A DNA stretch of 64,000 nt, taken from NCBI RefSeq assembly GCF_027595985.1, contig NC_073306.1:84307599-84371598 (forward strand). The letters are read 5' to 3'. The notes below the pieces were generated by a model. It was given only the letters and a program-made list of their open reading frames with translations. It searched no databases and was not told where the DNA came from. This DNA is from Sorex araneus. Its lineage: Eukaryota > Chordata > Mammalia > Eulipotyphla > Soricidae. Below are positions 61,575-64,000 of the stretch, piece after piece. A program made the translations under genes and the position numbers. Position 1 is the first letter of the stretch. The number at the start of each line of letters is the position of its first letter.

Positions 61575-61824
61575 GTGTGAGTGTGCACAGGGCATGGGAT
61601 GCTTGTGGCCAGGGCCCCGGGCCACAGCATCGCCGGGGACCCGATACACAGTGGTAGTCACTGAGGCTGGGAGTGACCAAGCCAGGAAGCGCCCTCCAGG
61701 TCCTCACAGCCCAGTGAACGCAGAGCTTGAGGTGCCACCATCCACCTTTCCAGTGCCCTGACCCACCGCAATCCTCTGCACGCACCAGCAGCAGGATGAT
61801 TTTACCTGCATTAAAATCTCAGTC

Positions 61825-62002
61825 TGGGGGCTGGAGCGATAGCACAGCGGGGAGGGTGTTTGCCTTGCACGCGGCCGACCTGGGTTCAATCCCCGGCATC
61901 CCATATGGTCCCCCAAGCACTGCCAGGAGTAATTCCTGAGTGCAAAGCCAGGAGTAACCCCTGAGCATCGCTGGGTGTGACCCAAATAGGAAAAAAAAAA
62001 AT
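61825..62002 (+). repeat. Young SOR-type SINE with target-site duplication
   Basis: Exact AAAATCTCAGTCTG on both sides. Consensus head. Confidence 0.95.
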
Positions 62003-62079
62003 CTCAGTCTGAAGACAACAGGCTATTCCTTTTACCTTTATTACGTTTTACCTTCATTTTTCTAAAAATGAGTGAAGAA

Positions 62080-62258
62080 GAGGTTCCAGAGAGGCAAGAC
62101 AGAAGGAAGGCGCTTGCTCTGCATGCAGCTGACCCTGGTTCTATCCCCGGCACTAGAGAAGGTCCCCTGAGCCCCACTAGGAGTTATCCCTGAGCACAGA
62201 GCCAGGAGTCAGCCCTAAGCACTGCTGGGTATGGCCCAAATAAATAAATAAAAACGAG
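62080..62258 (+). repeat. Older SINE
   Basis: GTTCCAGAGAGGCAAGACAG head, box B GGTTCTATCCCC, GGTATGGCCC end with AAATAAATAAATA tail. Confidence 0.75.
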
Positions 62259-62481
62259 CAAAAAGAGTATCAAAACCCTGGGGCTGGTGCTCAGAGGAGT
62301 AGTGGACAGTGCAGTAAAGGCGAGAAGGAAGTGACCGAGTGTTCACGCAGCCAGCCAGTAACTGCTGGCACATGCCTTGGTTTTGTAGTTGCCTTGCCAG
62401 TCTCATGTTGAACAAAGTCAGTCAAAGTCCGTGGGTGCTGTTGATAGTGGTTCCTTGAAGATTGCCCAAAGAATACATTCC

Positions 62482-62647
62482 ATCGGGCTGAAATGATAGC
62501 ACAGCGGTTGGGCGTTTGCCTTGCATGCGGCCAACCCGGTTTGATTCCCAGCATCCTATATGGTCCCCTAAGCCCCACCAAGGGTAATTCCCGAGTGCAG
62601 AGCCAGGAGTAACCCCTGTGCATCGCTGGGTGTGACCAAAAAAAGAA
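62482..62647 (+). repeat. Young SOR-type SINE with target-site duplication
   Basis: AAGAATACATTCCAT before, AAGAATACATTCTAT after. Short A-tail. Confidence 0.92.
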
Positions 62648-62668
62648 TACATTCTATTGGGGTGTTTG

Positions 62669-62840
62669 TATTTTTTTTTTTACGATTCAGGGGCCACACC
62701 TGGCAGTGTTCAGGGCTTACTCCTGGCTCTGTGCTCCGAGATCACACCTGATGGGGGGGTTCTGGGGGCTCCAGGATAGAACTGGGGCTGGCCACATGCA
62801 AGGCAAGCACTGCCTGCTGTTACTGTGTCTCCAACCCCTT
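62669..62840 (-). repeat. SOR-type SINE, older
   Basis: GGGGCCACACCTGGCAGTG ... GATAGAACTGGGGCTGGCC ... GTGTCTCCAACCCC. Confidence 0.75.
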
Positions 62841-63409
62841 GCACGCTGTTCCAGTGTTCAGGGCATGATGTCTGCTCTACTTTGCCATATGTGAATTCTT
62901 CCTGTTCTCTTATTGTGGGGCAGGCGGTCGCTCCTGGTGGAGCTCAGGTTCCCCAGCGGTGCTGAACGTTGGGGCTCACACATGCAAGGCCTCTGCTCCT
63001 CCCCTGGAGCCACCCCCAAACCCTGCCCTTAGACTTGTGATTGTGTCTTCTAGAATATGTACAAGTGTGGCATTACCTGTGTTAGGAGATGACGCCAGAC
63101 AGACCCTGGCGACCTCATTACTAGTGCTGGTATCTGACGTCACAAAATTAGAGTTGATATTAGTTAAAACGGGCTTCCTGGGTTTAGCTGGGTCCAAAGC
63201 ACTGTTCCATTATTTTCCTTTATTCTTGGATGGGGAGACTTTCCGTGGGGTGGGGAGTTCCCGGTGGTGCTTGGGACCCTGGGGATCATGTGCTTCCTCA
63301 CCCGGTCCTGACAGTGGGCACTCAGCCCCAGGGTGCTGGAGGGGCCAGGTCGTGCCAGGAAGATGCTTGGGGCCCCTGCTTGAGAGTTTTGTGCTCCAGC
63401 CCTTTCCTT

Positions 63410-63540
63410 TTTGCTTGGTTTTTGGGCCAGTGTTAAGGGTAGTTCCTGGCACTGCTCCGAGGGTGGTGTGACGTCAGGGGTGGAATTCGCAGAGCAAAGC
63501 CTGTGCTCTGTGCTCGCCCTTTGAGCACGCCCCAGCCCAC
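63410..63540 (-). repeat. Old SINE fragment
   Basis: TTTTTGGGCCAGTGTTAAGG ... CAGGGGTGGAATTCGCAG ... head nearly unrecognisable. Confidence 0.4.
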
Positions 63541-63611
63541 ATCATTTTCTTAAATCCTTGAGGAAGCTCTGATTCCCGTTTTTCAGTCCCGCCTGGTAAT
63601 AGTGGAGCCAG

Positions 63612-63790
63612 GATTTATTTTATTTTTGGTGTGGGGGCCACATGCAGCAGTGCCTAGGGGTGTTCTGGTTCTCAGCAGTGACCCCCCCTCTACTGGGGCT
63701 CGGGCCCGACTGTATGTGCTACTGGGGGTTCAAACCCGGCTTACCTACATGCATAGCAAGTGCTGGAACCCCTGTGCTTTTTCCAGCGCT
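63612..63790 (-). repeat. Old SINE
   Basis: GGGGGCCACATGCAGCAGTG ... GGGGTTCAAACCCGGCTTACC. Confidence 0.6.
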
Positions 63791-64000
63791 GGAGCCAGGC
63801 TTTGGGCCTAGCTGGCTTGCTGCCAAAGCCCGTGCTTGGCTCCTGACGGGCGACCTTTGGAGAGCTGCTACACAGGTGGTCAGTGCTGAGAGAAAGTGGA
63901 TTACTTGTGGCGCTGCTGAGTCTTCCCAGGACATACGGACATGCTTGGGCAGCAGGAAAGCAGATTCCTGGCTGTAACTCACTTATCTTCCTCTTTCTTC

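Larger units (their letters stand above)
19546..64000 (+). other. ARHGEF2: ARHGEF2 (GEF-H1) gene, cut by the window end
   Basis: ARHGEF2 encodes a guanine-nucleotide exchange factor that loads GTP on RhoA. It is held inactive on microtubules and released when they depolymerise. The shared exons (49177 to 61574) give 551 codons in unbroken phase. They cover the C1 zinc finger (His/Cys pattern in NGHLFTTI...CYAC and [12 protein letters not shown]), a Ser-rich linker, the DH domain from about QDVIYELIQTEL to [12 protein letters not shown], and the PH domain from about LIHDGCLLW to [11 protein letters not shown]. With the 21-residue MSRIES start this reaches residue 572, where the human PH domain ends as I recall it. 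Three alternative 5' ends are visible. The coiled coil and C-terminus are beyond the window. Confidence 0.96.
61575..64000 (+). other. ARHGEF2 intron (incomplete)
   Basis: Contains SINEs and unique sequence (62850-63400). The last ~25 bases (CTTATCTTCCTCTTTCTTC) are a polypyrimidine tract typical of a 3' splice site, so the next exon probably starts just past the window end. Confidence 0.75.

Noticed and set aside
63135..63142. TGACGTCA CRE palindrome
   Set aside because: Deep in an ARHGEF2 intron with no promoter features nearby; one 8-mer match is expected by chance at this scale.

Overview
The window is mammalian nuclear DNA, most likely from a shrew (Soricidae, probably Sorex). Two observations support this. 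Split exons of two well-known vertebrate genes can be read with consensus splice sites and continuous reading phase. The rest is packed with more than 100 copies of a tRNA-derived SINE of the shrew 'SOR' type, whose head (GGGCTGGAGCGATAGCACAG...) carries RNA polymerase III box A and box B. By eye the SINEs make up about a quarter of the window. The species call is from memory of shrew sequence, not from a search.

Layout. 1-6.0 kb: the 3' half of SSR2 (TRAP-beta), plus strand, four coding exons, stop codon and polyadenylation signal. 6.0-19.5 kb: SINE-rich interval with a SINE-free block at 12.3-14.05 kb. 19.5-64 kb: ARHGEF2 (GEF-H1), plus strand and cut off by the window end. SSR2 next to ARHGEF2 in the same orientation matches human 1q22.

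ARHGEF2 has three possible 5' ends, all joining the exon at 49177 in phase 0. (a) Five upstream exons (19546, 22274, 33080, 33627, 34789) whose phases chain perfectly would add 210 residues. (b) The usual start, MSRIESL..., lies in a strong CpG island at 41639. (c) A short start, MSGNRR..., lies at 48942. The common part reads through the C1 zinc finger, linker, DH (RhoGEF) domain and nearly all of the PH domain, ending at 61574/61576. The C-terminal exons lie beyond the window.

SSR2 acts in the translocon of the endoplasmic reticulum. ARHGEF2 encodes a microtubule-regulated activator of RhoA. The two are neighbours, not a functional unit.

The less ordinary material is in the repeats and transcript structure: a second SINE family that shares the tRNA head but ends in a CAGTG-type tandem tail instead of poly(A); a SINE with a duplicated box B; nested SINEs; complementary (CCTT)n and (GGAA)n tracts flanking one ARHGEF2 exon; and a tandem-AG acceptor. 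I see no bacterial, viral, CRISPR or transposon-encoded gene system.
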